Assembly: GCF_000012985.1 (NCBI RefSeq)
Contig: NC_007645.1
Coordinates: forward strand, 4,610,581 to 4,674,580
Direction: 5' to 3'
DNA: 64,000 nucleotides
From: Hahella chejuensis KCTC 2396
GTDB taxonomy: Bacteria; Pseudomonadota; Gammaproteobacteria; Pseudomonadales; Oleiphilaceae
Shown here in pieces: positions 26,243 to 33,951 of this stretch. The notes beneath the pieces were generated by a model. It saw nothing but the letters and a program-made list of their open reading frames with translations, was not told the origin of the DNA and did not search any database. Each line of letters begins with the position of its first letter. Positions within the stretch are counted from its first letter, which is position 1. The position numbers were made by a program, and so were the translations under genes.

Positions 26243-27235
26243 CTAGAGTTCCTCAGGTTTGCCGCTGCGAAAAGCGGATAAGGTGTAGGCTTCCTCCAGT
26301 TCATCCGCCGTCGCCACACCACTGCTCATAAACAGCACCACGGTCTTACTCCTGAGTTTTTGTCTGAGCAGATAGGCCGCCATGATGGGCGCGCCGCCCG
26401 CCGCATCCACCATTTGCCGGGTATGATGCGCCGCCAGCGCCACGCCTTCGTACAAGCGATGTTCCGGCAGCAAAACAAAGTCCGCGAGTGAGTCCGCATA
26501 CAGACTGAAAGGCGTTTCAAAGGCTTTACTCATACCCAGTTCTTGCGAAAACGTTCGACTTTCCTGACGTTGCAGCGCGCCGGTTTTCCAGGATAAATAA
26601 GCGGCAGGAGCCGACTCCGCCTGCACGCCAATCACTTTCAACTTGGGATTGAGGACGCTCGACGCCGCCAGCGTGGAAGCAATACATCCCCCCATGCCCA
26701 CAGAGCCGATCGCCACATCCGCTTCAGGCAGTTCCTCGATCATTTCCAGGGCGGCGGTGGCGCAACCATGAATAAACTGCATTTCGTTGGCGGGATGCAC
26801 GAAGTAATAATCGCCGTTTTCCTCCATGCGGCGCGCGATCCGTAACGACTCTGGAAAGTCGATTCCGCTGGCGCGTACTTCAGCCCCTTGATCCTGTATC
26901 GGTTGAGTCAATGACAATGGGCTTTTTTCCGGAACCACCACCAGCGCGCTCATGTTGAACAGACGGGCCGCGCAAGCCAAAGCCAGCCCCGAAGCCCCGT
27001 TGGCTGCGGTGACGATGCGGGTGACGCCATTACGCCGCAATTCCCACGCAAGATTGACGGCGCCGCGTATTTTTTGGCTGGCCGTGGGGTTATGATTCTC
27101 GTGCTTAATATAGATATCAGCGCCAATCAGCCTGGAGAGGCTCTCGTAGCGTAGCAATTGAGTCGGCTTGAGATTTCGCGAAACCGTTTGACGGGCTTTG
27201 AATATGTCGCGAATATCAACGACTTGGTCCTTCAT
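26243..27235 (-). CDS. PLP-dependent threonine dehydratase-like enzyme (fold type II)
   Basis: This is a 330-residue enzyme of the tryptophan-synthase-beta superfamily. The PLP-lysine segment is NHNPTASQKIRGAVNLAWEL (the usual GSFK/GAFK is ASQK). The carboxylate loop is TAANGASGLALACAA in place of SSGNHAQG. The phosphate-binding glycine loop is IGSVGMGGCIAST, and the C terminus has VVLFMSSGVA. These substitutions set it apart from IlvA, and there is no C-terminal ACT regulatory domain. Substrate could be Thr, Ser or another beta-substituted amino acid. It is monocistronic and divergent from the sulfurtransferase gene. Confidence 0.78.
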   Translation of the reverse strand: MKDQVVDIRDIFKARQTVSRNLKPTQLLRYESLSRLIGADIYIKHENHNPTASQKIRGAVNLAWELRRNGVTRIVTAANGASGLALACAARLFNMSALVVVPEKSPLSLTQPIQDQGAEVRASGIDFPESLRIARRMEENGDYYFVHPANEMQFIHGCATAALEMIEELPEADVAIGSVGMGGCIASTLAASSVLNPKLKVIGVQAESAPAAYLSWKTGALQRQESRTFSQELGMSKAFETPFSLYADSLADFVLLPEHRLYEGVALAAHHTRQMVDAAGGAPIMAAYLLRQKLRSKTVVLFMSSGVATADELEEAYTLSAFRSGKPEEL

Positions 27236-27343
27236 AAGTCAGTCTCAGGCAATGTGGGCGATGGCTAGCATATACGCAGGCGCGTTCAGGCGCTGTGACT
27301 GCATTCAAAGTAAAGAAATGTAACAAGGAGCAAAAGGACATCC

Positions 27344-28189
27344 ATGCTAATTTCCCCAGCATCCCTGCATTCGCATTTGGGCGACGCCAAGTATCGCATT
27401 ATCGATTGCCGCTTCGCGCTTAACGACCCGGAATACGGACGCCTCGCCTATCTGCAGGGCCATATTCCAGGCGCCGTATACGCCGACCTGAACAAAGATT
27501 TATCGGCGCCGGTGATTCCAGGTAAAACAGGACGCCATCCACTGCCGGAGGTCCACAAGTTTCTAGGCTGGTTACAGCAGGCCGGCATCACCTCAGAAGA
27601 TACTGTCGTCGCCTATGACGACGGCCCCGGCGCTTACGCCTCTCGCTTGTGGTGGTTGTTAAAATGGCTTGGGCACGATGACGTCCGCATTCTGGACGGC
27701 GGCCTGAAAGCCTGGCGCGCCGCGGGTTATGATCTGTCCACTGAGCCAGCGGCGCCCAAGCAGGTTGATGCGTACGAGGCGACGCCCGACGACCGTCTGC
27801 TGGTGACGGCGGAGGAGTTGCACAGCAAGCTGAACGACGCGTCGGTCAATATTCTGGACGCCCGCGCGGCGCCGCGATTCGCAGGAGAAATGGAGCCGAT
27901 AGATCCAGTCGCCGGACACATCCCTAACGCAATCTGCGCGCCCTTTGAAGAAAACCTGACCCCCGAAGGCGTATTCAAACCGGAAGAAGAATTACGCCGC
28001 CGCTTCGCCAACTATTACGCCCACGGCAAAGCCTGGGAAGTCATTTGCTACTGCGGCTCCGGCGTCACCGCCTGCCACAACATCTTCTCCGCCCACCTGG
28101 CGGGCTACCCCATGCCCAAACTCTACCCCGGCTCCTGGAGCGAGTGGATCACCGATCCCAATCGTCCCATTGCCGTCGGCAACGAATAG
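27344..28189 (+). CDS. sseA: Sulfurtransferase, tandem rhodanese (thiosulfate/3-mercaptopyruvate type)
   Basis: This is a 281-residue cytosolic enzyme with two rhodanese domains. The inactive N-terminal domain (residues about 8-125) includes RIIDCRFALNDPEYG, HIPGAVYADL and WWLLKWLGHDDVRILDGG. The catalytic C-terminal domain carries the cysteine loop CYCGSGVTACH near residue 235. The CGSGVTA loop is the form seen in mercaptopyruvate sulfurtransferases, although thiosulfate use is possible. An AAGGA-rich leader gives the ribosome site. A 9-bp hairpin follows the stop. Confidence 0.88.
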   Translation: MLISPASLHSHLGDAKYRIIDCRFALNDPEYGRLAYLQGHIPGAVYADLNKDLSAPVIPGKTGRHPLPEVHKFLGWLQQAGITSEDTVVAYDDGPGAYASRLWWLLKWLGHDDVRILDGGLKAWRAAGYDLSTEPAAPKQVDAYEATPDDRLLVTAEELHSKLNDASVNILDARAAPRFAGEMEPIDPVAGHIPNAICAPFEENLTPEGVFKPEEELRRRFANYYAHGKAWEVICYCGSGVTACHNIFSAHLAGYPMPKLYPGSWSEWITDPNRPIAVGNE

Positions 28190-28216
28190 ACTCAAGCGTT
28201 ATACCAACATCTCAGC

Positions 28217-28241
28217 GGCGTCATTACCTTACAATGACGCC
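28217..28241 (+). terminator. Hairpin after the sulfurtransferase gene
   Basis: A perfect 9-bp stem GGCGTCATT / AATGACGCC with a 7-base loop lies 28 bases after the stop. It lacks a T tract, so termination strength is uncertain. Confidence 0.45.
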
Positions 28242-28265
28242 CCGATAATCCTTGGATTAATAGAT

Positions 28266-28334
28266 CTTCGACAGGACCTGACATGTGCATCCTATCCAAC
28301 ATATAGGAAAGTAAAGTGTCGAAGGGCTTTCCTA
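28266..28334. other. Interleaved inverted repeats (possible pseudoknot RNA)
   Basis: Two perfect 8-bp complementary pairs are interleaved. CTTCGACA (28266-28273) pairs with TGTCGAAG (28317-28324). TAGGAAAG (28304-28311) pairs with CTTTCCTA (28327-28334). The a-b-a'-b' order is that of an H-type pseudoknot or of two mutually exclusive stems. A short CCTAT / ATAGG hairpin (28291-28307) also overlaps. No gene covers this sequence. Confidence 0.4.
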
Positions 28335-28463
28335 TCTTGTTCTCTTGGTCAGAAGTATATTGAAATCACTCGTTGCCTGCTTTCGCTCTTTAACCTGAAA
28401 CCTGAGCATGTCACTTAAACCAGGCGTTTCTTATTTACCTGATATCAGTAGGGAGCGGCATAC

Positions 28464-28491
28464 GAAAAACGCCTCCATATAGGAGGCGTTT
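28464..28491 (-). terminator. Rho-independent terminator of mvaT
   Basis: A perfect 10-bp stem (AAACGCCTCC / GGAGGCGTTT) with loop ATATA; read on the minus strand it is followed by a run of T. It lies 92 bases after the mvaT stop. Confidence 0.8.
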
Positions 28492-28582
28492 CCGAACAGG
28501 CTCAGGCAGAAGCTTACACTAACAACAAACTCTTAAAAGGATGTATATGAAAGCGCCGCCCGATTACAGCCTTATAAAACCA

Positions 28583-28942
28583 TTAAGCAGCCAACCAGCT
28601 CTCAACAGTTTCTTTGCCGTATTGTTCTTTCCACGCGTTAAGAACTTTGTGGTTACCGCCGCGGGTTTCAACTACTTCGCCGGTTTCTGGGTTTTTGTAC
28701 ACTTTCAAAGGACGCGCGCCACGACGCTTGTCAGAAGCAGAAACTTTAGCTGGCGCTTTATCTCCACGCAACAGGTTCAGCACCTCCTCGGAAGAAACGT
28801 CGTAGCTTTTCATGAGTTCTTCAAGTTGCTTTTTGAATTCCAGGCTCTTTTTCAGTTCGTCGTCATTTTCCAGCGCTTCCAGTTTCTTTTTAAGCGCTTC
28901 GATTTCAGCAAGAGTAGTTTCGTAGGCGTTGATCTTTTTCAT
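28583..28942 (-). CDS. mvaT: MvaT/MvaU-family H-NS-like nucleoid protein
   Basis: This is a 119-residue xenogeneic silencer that binds AT-rich DNA and oligomerises. Residues 1-60 form the coiled-coil oligomerisation domain (LAEIEALKKKLEALENDDEL, LEFKKQLEELMKSYDVS). Residues about 78-117 are the DNA-binding domain, with the family-defining KVYKNPETGEVVETRGGNHK followed by VLNAWKEQYG. The RGGNHK loop is the AT-hook-like minor-groove reader of pseudomonad MvaT. A GGGGATAAG leader precedes the ATG. Its likely targets in this window are the AT-rich cassette array and phage moron; that is inference. Confidence 0.93.
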   Translation of the reverse strand: MKKINAYETTLAEIEALKKKLEALENDDELKKSLEFKKQLEELMKSYDVSSEEVLNLLRGDKAPAKVSASDKRRGARPLKVYKNPETGEVVETRGGNHKVLNAWKEQYGKETVESWLAA

Positions 28943-29225
28943 TTCTTATCCCCAATGTAATTATGAAAACTATTGATTCCGGGCCATTTACAGCCTGGCC
29001 AATAAAATACGAGTTGGAGGCGCAGTATAACGCAAAGTTATTAAGCATCAAGCATTTTCATTTATACAACACATTTATTTACTAATAAATAACATTACCG
29101 TCATTTTAATTCTTGTTGTATCGACTCTACCTCCGCATAAATTCGATCAATTTACAATCAACCCTATTGCAATGTGAATGATACAACCGAATAAAACGAG
29201 TTATACGTAGACGGTCTAGCGCAAC
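28943..29225. other. AT-rich mvaT upstream region
   Basis: About 280 AT-rich bases upstream of mvaT hold its promoter. No gene was recognised. AT-rich leaders are common for autoregulated H-NS-like genes. Confidence 0.45.
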
Positions 29226-29391
29226 GTTAATAATATGGCAAAGATATTGGCATGTTAATAATCAGGCCCATGGATGCGCCTGCGCGGCTGTTAGCCGCGG
29301 GAGACAGGGCCTGACCTGTGCAGGCCCTGTCGTTGCAGACAACCTGTAGTTGCAGACAAATAGAAGGAAGCTATTTTTCTGCCTGATTAAT
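29226..29391 (-). repeat. Multi-hairpin intergenic repeat, copy D (long form with internal duplication)
   Basis: This copy is inverted relative to copies A and C. It shares with copy C the extra roughly 30-base flank (TTAATAATATGGCAAAGATA then TTGGCATGTTAATAA). It contains all stems but has an internal duplication of GTTGCAGACAA separated by CCTGTA. It ends with GCCTGATTAATA, the same end as copy B. Confidence 0.85.
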
Positions 29392-29538
29392 AGCCAGGCA
29401 TCCTCGGTAACAGCGAGGTGATGAGATACGGCGCCAGCATCAGTTAGACGTTTAATATGATTGGCGCACTTGCATGATTAAAATTCAGACATATTAGAAG
29501 TGACTTATTCCTCTATCCCCGGGAAATTAACATAGAAG

Positions 29539-29560
29539 AAACCAGTGGGACCACTGGTTC
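29539..29560 (-). terminator. Terminator of the 29575-30150 gene
   Basis: A 9-bp stem AACCAGTGG / CCACTGGTT with a 2-base centre; on the minus strand it is followed by TTTCTTCT. It lies 15 bases after the stop codon. Confidence 0.65.
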
Positions 29561-29574
29561 CTGCAACGACATTT

Positions 29575-30150
29575 TTACTTATTTTTTAACTCGCTAAGGG
29601 TCTTGTCCATGCTTTCCATCACTGCTAGCTGTTTATCCATAACCTGAAGTGATCTATGTATGGGTCCCCTCCGAAATAGGAAATAAAAGAGAAATATAAC
29701 CAGCCCCAGCACAAGTACAGGTTGCATAACAGCCTGGATAAACGAGTAACCCCATTCCCTGTCACGCTTGTCCGCCTCGTACCTAAGCCACTCCTCATTC
29801 GTCATCCACACATCGACTACGGGGTTAAAGACAAGTTTTCTATTAGTCATAAAGGACTTAATCTCTGGCTCCCTATTCAGCTTGCCTTCCAGTTGTACTT
29901 GGAGATTTCCGTATCTATATCCATCTGCGCCATACTCGATGGAAACTGCCGTAATTTCAGCAACGCCATGGAATCCAAAGCTGTCGCTATCAAGCTGATA
30001 TTTTCCATCACCTAATGCACTAAAATTAGTAAATAACTCCTCGTTTTCCTGGATTCTTTCCCATGCCCTGATTAGCTCTTCTTGATTACCAGAGTATGCA
30101 TGTGAAGTAGAGGAGATTAGCCATACGCAAAGGAGTATGAGTTTTTTCAT
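29575..30150 (-). CDS. Exported membrane protein, unknown function
   Basis: This is a 191-residue protein. A Sec signal peptide (MKKLILLCVWLISSTSHAYS, cleavage after SHA) is followed by a periplasmic domain of about 115 residues. One transmembrane helix (about 140-160, VLVLGLVIFLFYFLF) and a short charged cytoplasmic tail predicted to be helical (QVMDKQLAVMESMDKTLSEL) follow. No family is recognised. Its base composition is more AT-rich than neighbours to the left, and it lies next to a transposase relic, so acquisition by transfer is possible. Confidence 0.6.
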   Translation of the reverse strand: MKKLILLCVWLISSTSHAYSGNQEELIRAWERIQENEELFTNFSALGDGKYQLDSDSFGFHGVAEITAVSIEYGADGYRYGNLQVQLEGKLNREPEIKSFMTNRKLVFNPVVDVWMTNEEWLRYEADKRDREWGYSFIQAVMQPVLVLGLVIFLFYFLFRRGPIHRSLQVMDKQLAVMESMDKTLSELKNK

Positions 30151-30277
30151 TATGTAAATCGCTTACCTGCTGTTATTCGGGCATTCATCAAAACATTTCA
30201 ACAGGGTATATACTTGAAACAGGAGAAAATAACAATTTTCTTAGCGAGATTTACTGGGGCCTGTTCACACTAAAGAA

Positions 30278-30470
30278 CTAATCAGCTATTAGTGCAAACT
30301 GAATGAAGAGTTTAAACGTGGCATCAAGCTTATCAAATCGGTATAAGATTTTTCTGAAGCCCTTTAAACACAGGAACACCCTATCAACCTCACTGCGCGT
30401 TTATAAACATACACGTCATACTACCTCCGTCAATCCTCTACTTTTCGGTGGGACGACTGGCGTCACACCA
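30278..30470 (-). pseudogene. IS5-family transposase relic (C-terminal fragment)
   Basis: Read on the minus strand, one frame gives GVTPVVPPKSRGLTEVV, two stop codons, then TRSEVDRVFLCLKGFRKILY and RFDKLDATFKLFIQFALIAD before a stop. This matches the C-terminal DDE region of IS5-type transposases (PVIPPKSNR, R-R-N-x-x-E-R, FRR-x-x-TRYDKL, FxxFIxLAxI). The N terminus is absent and two in-frame stops lie inside. GGCCTGTTCACAC at 30258-30270 may be the old terminal inverted repeat. Confidence 0.7.
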
Positions 30471-30529
30471 GATCAGACACCAATAGGCGGGTTGCGTCAC
30501 CTTCGTAGGCGCTCTCATTAATGACGTGT

Positions 30530-30955
30530 CTAATCTTTGTGGGCAGGATCATCTTCTCTATCGGCGATTACCAAATCGTTCACATCGTCACATAGCTTCT
30601 TAAAGCTTTCCACTATCGCCGTGCCGCCCACTTCAATGTAGTAAACCGGGCATTTTCCATCTTCCGCATTTTCAATATCAAGAAACAGCAGGCTTTCCGG
30701 TTGCGCGATTACATCCAGATCGCCCACTTCAAAGTCGCCTTCAAGAAAGCCGGTCACTAGAAATGGAATTTTGGTGTCTAAATCCAGATTCTCAGGCATG
30801 CCGTCGCAGAATAAGTCATCAAAAAAACTCTCCGCGTCGTCTTCATCCACCTGGGAGAGGTCGAAAATCATCGCATTACGAGCCTCGCCCTCAATCTCGA
30901 CGGAAACGGGACGCCACATCAAATCGGAATACTTTGCATAGATGCTTTTTAACAT
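30530..30955 (-). CDS. Hypothetical acidic protein
   Basis: This is a 141-residue, strongly acidic soluble protein (many Asp/Glu; VDEDDAESFFDDLFCDGMP). A longer frame opens at 30991, but ATG 30955 has a GAGGT ribosome site and is preferred. The C-terminal half (CPVYYIEVGGTAIVESFKKL) faintly recalls the end of SMI1/KNR4 (SUKH) domains, but this is too weak for assignment. It lies beside an IS relic and may be cargo of an old mobile segment. Confidence 0.55.
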   Translation of the reverse strand: MLKSIYAKYSDLMWRPVSVEIEGEARNAMIFDLSQVDEDDAESFFDDLFCDGMPENLDLDTKIPFLVTGFLEGDFEVGDLDVIAQPESLLFLDIENAEDGKCPVYYIEVGGTAIVESFKKLCDDVNDLVIADREDDPAHKD

Positions 30956-31180
30956 GCTTTTACCTCTAACCTTGGAAATGAGAAATAACACAGTTCTAAC
31001 GCGGCGCCATTTCCTTATGGGTCAAAGCGAAACGACTCTATTAAGAGTAGAGTATGTCAGAGAATTCTTTATATGAAACTTTAAGGGCTAAAGCGCTGGC
31101 GCGAGATAATGCGCAAGCAGGAGATAAAGTGTAGGTAACAGATAGAAAGGCGGCGTCAAACTCGTCCCTGAGCCAGTTCT

Positions 31181-31876
31181 TCACACCGTCATGTACCCTC
31201 TTACCTGCTCTTTATCCATATCCGCTTTCTGGCCGGACAGGACAACAGAGCCGCGATCCAGTACGGCGTAGTTGTCGGCGAGTTCGTAGGCGAAGTCGAG
31301 GTACTGTTCGATCAGGACAATGGCCATATCGCCCCTGTCGCGCAGTCTTCCGATGACGCTTTGGATATCTTTGATAATGGATGGCTGGATGCCTTCCGTC
31401 GGCTCGTCCAACATCAAAAGCTTGGGACGGGTGACCAGGGCGCGGGCGATGGCGAGCTGCTGTTGCTGTCCGCCGGAGAGGTCCCCGCCACGGCGTTTAA
31501 GCATACTTTTCAGTACGGGAAACAGCGTGAAAATTTCCTCTGGAATGCTGCGTTGGCTACGAGGAATAGCGGCAAAGCCGGTTTTCAGATTCTCCAGCAC
31601 CGTGAGCTGGGAGAATATCTCGCGTCCCTGGGGCACATAAGCGATGCCCAGTTTGGCGCGATCATGGGGCGACAAGCGCGCAATATCGCGCCCCTGCCAG
31701 AGCACCGCGCCTTTCTTGACGGGATGGCGACCGGACAGCGCCCGCAACAGGGAGGTCTTGCCCACCCCGTTGCGCCCCAGAATGCAGGAAACCTTCCCCG
31801 CCTCCGCTTCCATACTGACGCCATATAAAGCCTGACTGGCGCCGTAAAACAAGTCTACGTTCTGTACGTTCAACAT
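31181..31876 (-). CDS. urtE: Urea ABC transporter ATP-binding protein UrtE
   Basis: This is a 231-residue LivF-type ATPase. Walker A is LGRNGVGKTSLLRAL, the Q-loop is YVPQGREIFSQLTV, the signature is LSGGQQQQLAIARAL and Walker B is LLMLDEPTEGIQPSI, followed by EQYLDFA as the switch region. The IFSQLTVLENL motif and the short length fit UrtE. It is last in the urtABCDE operon, 53 bases after urtD, and energises urea import together with UrtD. Confidence 0.93.
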   Translation of the reverse strand: MLNVQNVDLFYGASQALYGVSMEAEAGKVSCILGRNGVGKTSLLRALSGRHPVKKGAVLWQGRDIARLSPHDRAKLGIAYVPQGREIFSQLTVLENLKTGFAAIPRSQRSIPEEIFTLFPVLKSMLKRRGGDLSGGQQQQLAIARALVTRPKLLMLDEPTEGIQPSIIKDIQSVIGRLRDRGDMAIVLIEQYLDFAYELADNYAVLDRGSVVLSGQKADMDKEQVRGYMTV

Positions 31877-31929
31877 ATGACATTACTCGATTATTCCGCC
31901 GCTGTTTGATCCAGGGGCTCCACTTATTT

Positions 31930-32688
31930 TTACCGCCCCAGATAAACCTCAATCACCTGCTGATTCTTCTGCACCTGATCCAGCGATCCCTCCGCCAGCA
32001 CGCGTCCTTCGTGCAACACTGTGACTTTGCATTGCAGGGCGCGCACGAAATCCATGTCGTGCTCCACCACCACCAGGGAATGCTGCTTGGATACGGCTTT
32101 AAACAGCTCGGCGGTTTTCTCGGTTTCCACGTCGGTCATGCCCGCCGCCGGTTCGTCAATTAGCAGTAATTCCGGCCCCTGTATCAGCAGCATGCCAATC
32201 TCCAGCCATTGCTTCTGACCATGAGACAGCGCGCCGGCGAGTTCGCCCGCCCTGGCGCTGAGATCCACCAGCGTCAGGATTTCATCGATGCGGGTTTTCT
32301 GCGCCTTGCTGAGCCGATGAAAGAAGGCCTCATACACCTTGCGCCCGCCTTGCAACGCCAGCTCCAGGTTTTCAAGCACCGTCAACGATTCAATCACCGT
32401 CGGCTTCTGAAATTTGCGGCCGACGCCCATATTGGCGATCTCGGCCTCGTCGTGCTGAGTCAGGTCGATGTGATTGTTGAACAGCACCTGGCCGACGTCA
32501 GGTCGTGTTTTGCCAGTAATGACATCCATCATGGTGGTCTTGCCTGCGCCATTCGGACCGATAATCGCGCGCAATTCCCCCGGCGCTAAAATCAATGACA
32601 GACTGTTCAGCGCCTTGAAGCCATCGAAACTGACGGATACGCCGTTTAAATAAAGAATGCTGGGTTGTTCCAGATGTTTTGCTTGCAT
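31930..32688 (-). CDS. urtD: Urea ABC transporter ATP-binding protein UrtD
   Basis: This is a 252-residue LivG-type ATPase. Walker A is IGPNGAGKTTMMDVITGKTR, followed by GRKFQKPTVIESLTVLENLE, the signature LSHGQKQWLEIGMLLIQGPE and Walker B LLLIDEPAAGMTDVE. The LSHGQKQWLEIGM variant, with SHGQ for SGGQ, is diagnostic of UrtD. Only 9 bases separate it from urtC, indicating cotranscription. Confidence 0.94.
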   Translation of the reverse strand: MQAKHLEQPSILYLNGVSVSFDGFKALNSLSLILAPGELRAIIGPNGAGKTTMMDVITGKTRPDVGQVLFNNHIDLTQHDEAEIANMGVGRKFQKPTVIESLTVLENLELALQGGRKVYEAFFHRLSKAQKTRIDEILTLVDLSARAGELAGALSHGQKQWLEIGMLLIQGPELLLIDEPAAGMTDVETEKTAELFKAVSKQHSLVVVEHDMDFVRALQCKVTVLHEGRVLAEGSLDQVQKNQQVIEVYLGR

Positions 32689-32697
32689 GGGCTTTCC

Positions 32698-33951
32698 TTA
32701 TGAGCTGGGACTGACTTCAACCGGCTTGTCGGGATGGCGATCAGATGCGACAGGACGTATAGACCCACCCGAATCCGCTAACAGCGTTTCAGTTTCAGAA
32801 GACTCGCCGCCATCACCCGCTTGTTCCGGTCGTTCTGGCGTGACAGACCCGCCGCCTGACCAGATGCGTTCAAACAATCCCACCAGACCTTTAGGCAAAA
32901 ACAACGTCGTGACCACGAATAACGCCCCCAGGCAATACAGCCAAAGCTCAGGGAACGCCCCCGTGAAATAACTTTTCGCGTAGTTCACCGCGATGGCGCC
33001 AATGACTGCGCCATACAGCGCGCCGCGCCCGCCGACAGCCACCCAGATGATGATTTCGATAGAGTTAATGGGAGAAAACTCACCGGGATTAATAATGCCC
33101 ACCTGAGGGACATAGAGGGCGCCGGCTATTCCCGCAAGCACCGAGGAAACGACGAATACAAAGAGTTTGTATTTATCCACCCGATATCCCAAGAACCGCG
33201 TGCGCGCTTCCGCATCGCGCACCGCCACCAACACGCGTCCGAGTTTGGAGTTAACGATGCGACGGCATAGAACATATCCCAGCATGAGCGCCACGGCGGA
33301 AGCGATGAACAAGCCGCAGCGGGTGGCGTCCGATTGCAGATTGAAGCCCAGCAAATCCTTGAAGTCCGTCAACCCGTTATTGCCGCCGAATCCCATATCA
33401 TTGCGGAAGAACGCCAGCATCAGGGCGTAGGTCAGCGCCTGGGTAATAATGGAGAGATAAACACCGGTGACTCGCGAGCGAAACGCCAGCCAACCGAACA
33501 CGAACGCCAGCAGACCCGGCGCCAACGCCACCATCAGCATGGCGAAGCCGAAGTTATCGAAGCCATGCCAATACCAGGGCAACTCTTTCCAGTTCAAAAA
33601 CACCATGAAGTCCGGCAGTAACGGGTCGCCGTAAACGCCCCGATCGCCGACCTGACGCATCAGATACATTCCCATCGCATAACCGCCCAAGGCAAAAAAA
33701 GCGCCGTGTCCCAGACTGAGAATCCCGCAGTATCCCCAAATCAGGTCAACCGCCAGCGCCAAGAGGGCATAGCAGAGGTACTTTCCGAGCAACGTCACCG
33801 TGTAGGTGGATACATGCAGCGCCGATCCCGGCGTCATGGTCAGATTCAACAGCGGCACAACTACCGCCAATGCAGCCAGCGCCAGCAGCAGGTAGCGGCC
33901 GCCTTTATCGTTCATGAGAAGTCGAGTGACAGGTCCCAATTTCATCGTCAT
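32698..33951 (-). CDS. urtC: Urea ABC transporter permease UrtC
   Basis: This is a 417-residue LivM-type permease. Features are an N-terminal helix, then DLIWGYCGILSLGHGAFFAL (the conserved LivM entry), the UrtC-specific loop YGDPLLPDFMVFLNWKELPW, GGNNGLTDFKDLLGF and the EAA-like VRDAEARTRFLGYRVDKYKL. A roughly 40-residue Pro/Ser/Glu-rich cytoplasmic tail is variable. Its ATG overlaps the urtB stop (shared base at 33951). It forms the membrane channel with UrtB. Confidence 0.94.
   Translation of the reverse strand: MTMKLGPVTRLLMNDKGGRYLLLALAALAVVVPLLNLTMTPGSALHVSTYTVTLLGKYLCYALLALAVDLIWGYCGILSLGHGAFFALGGYAMGMYLMRQVGDRGVYGDPLLPDFMVFLNWKELPWYWHGFDNFGFAMLMVALAPGLLAFVFGWLAFRSRVTGVYLSIITQALTYALMLAFFRNDMGFGGNNGLTDFKDLLGFNLQSDATRCGLFIASAVALMLGYVLCRRIVNSKLGRVLVAVRDAEARTRFLGYRVDKYKLFVFVVSSVLAGIAGALYVPQVGIINPGEFSPINSIEIIIWVAVGGRGALYGAVIGAIAVNYAKSYFTGAFPELWLYCLGALFVVTTLFLPKGLVGLFERIWSGGGSVTPERPEQAGDGGESSETETLLADSGGSIRPVASDRHPDKPVEVSPSS

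Noticed and set aside
30303-30521. 72-codon plus-strand frame
   Set aside because: It is antisense to the IS5-family transposase relic, whose conserved motifs are readable on the minus strand.
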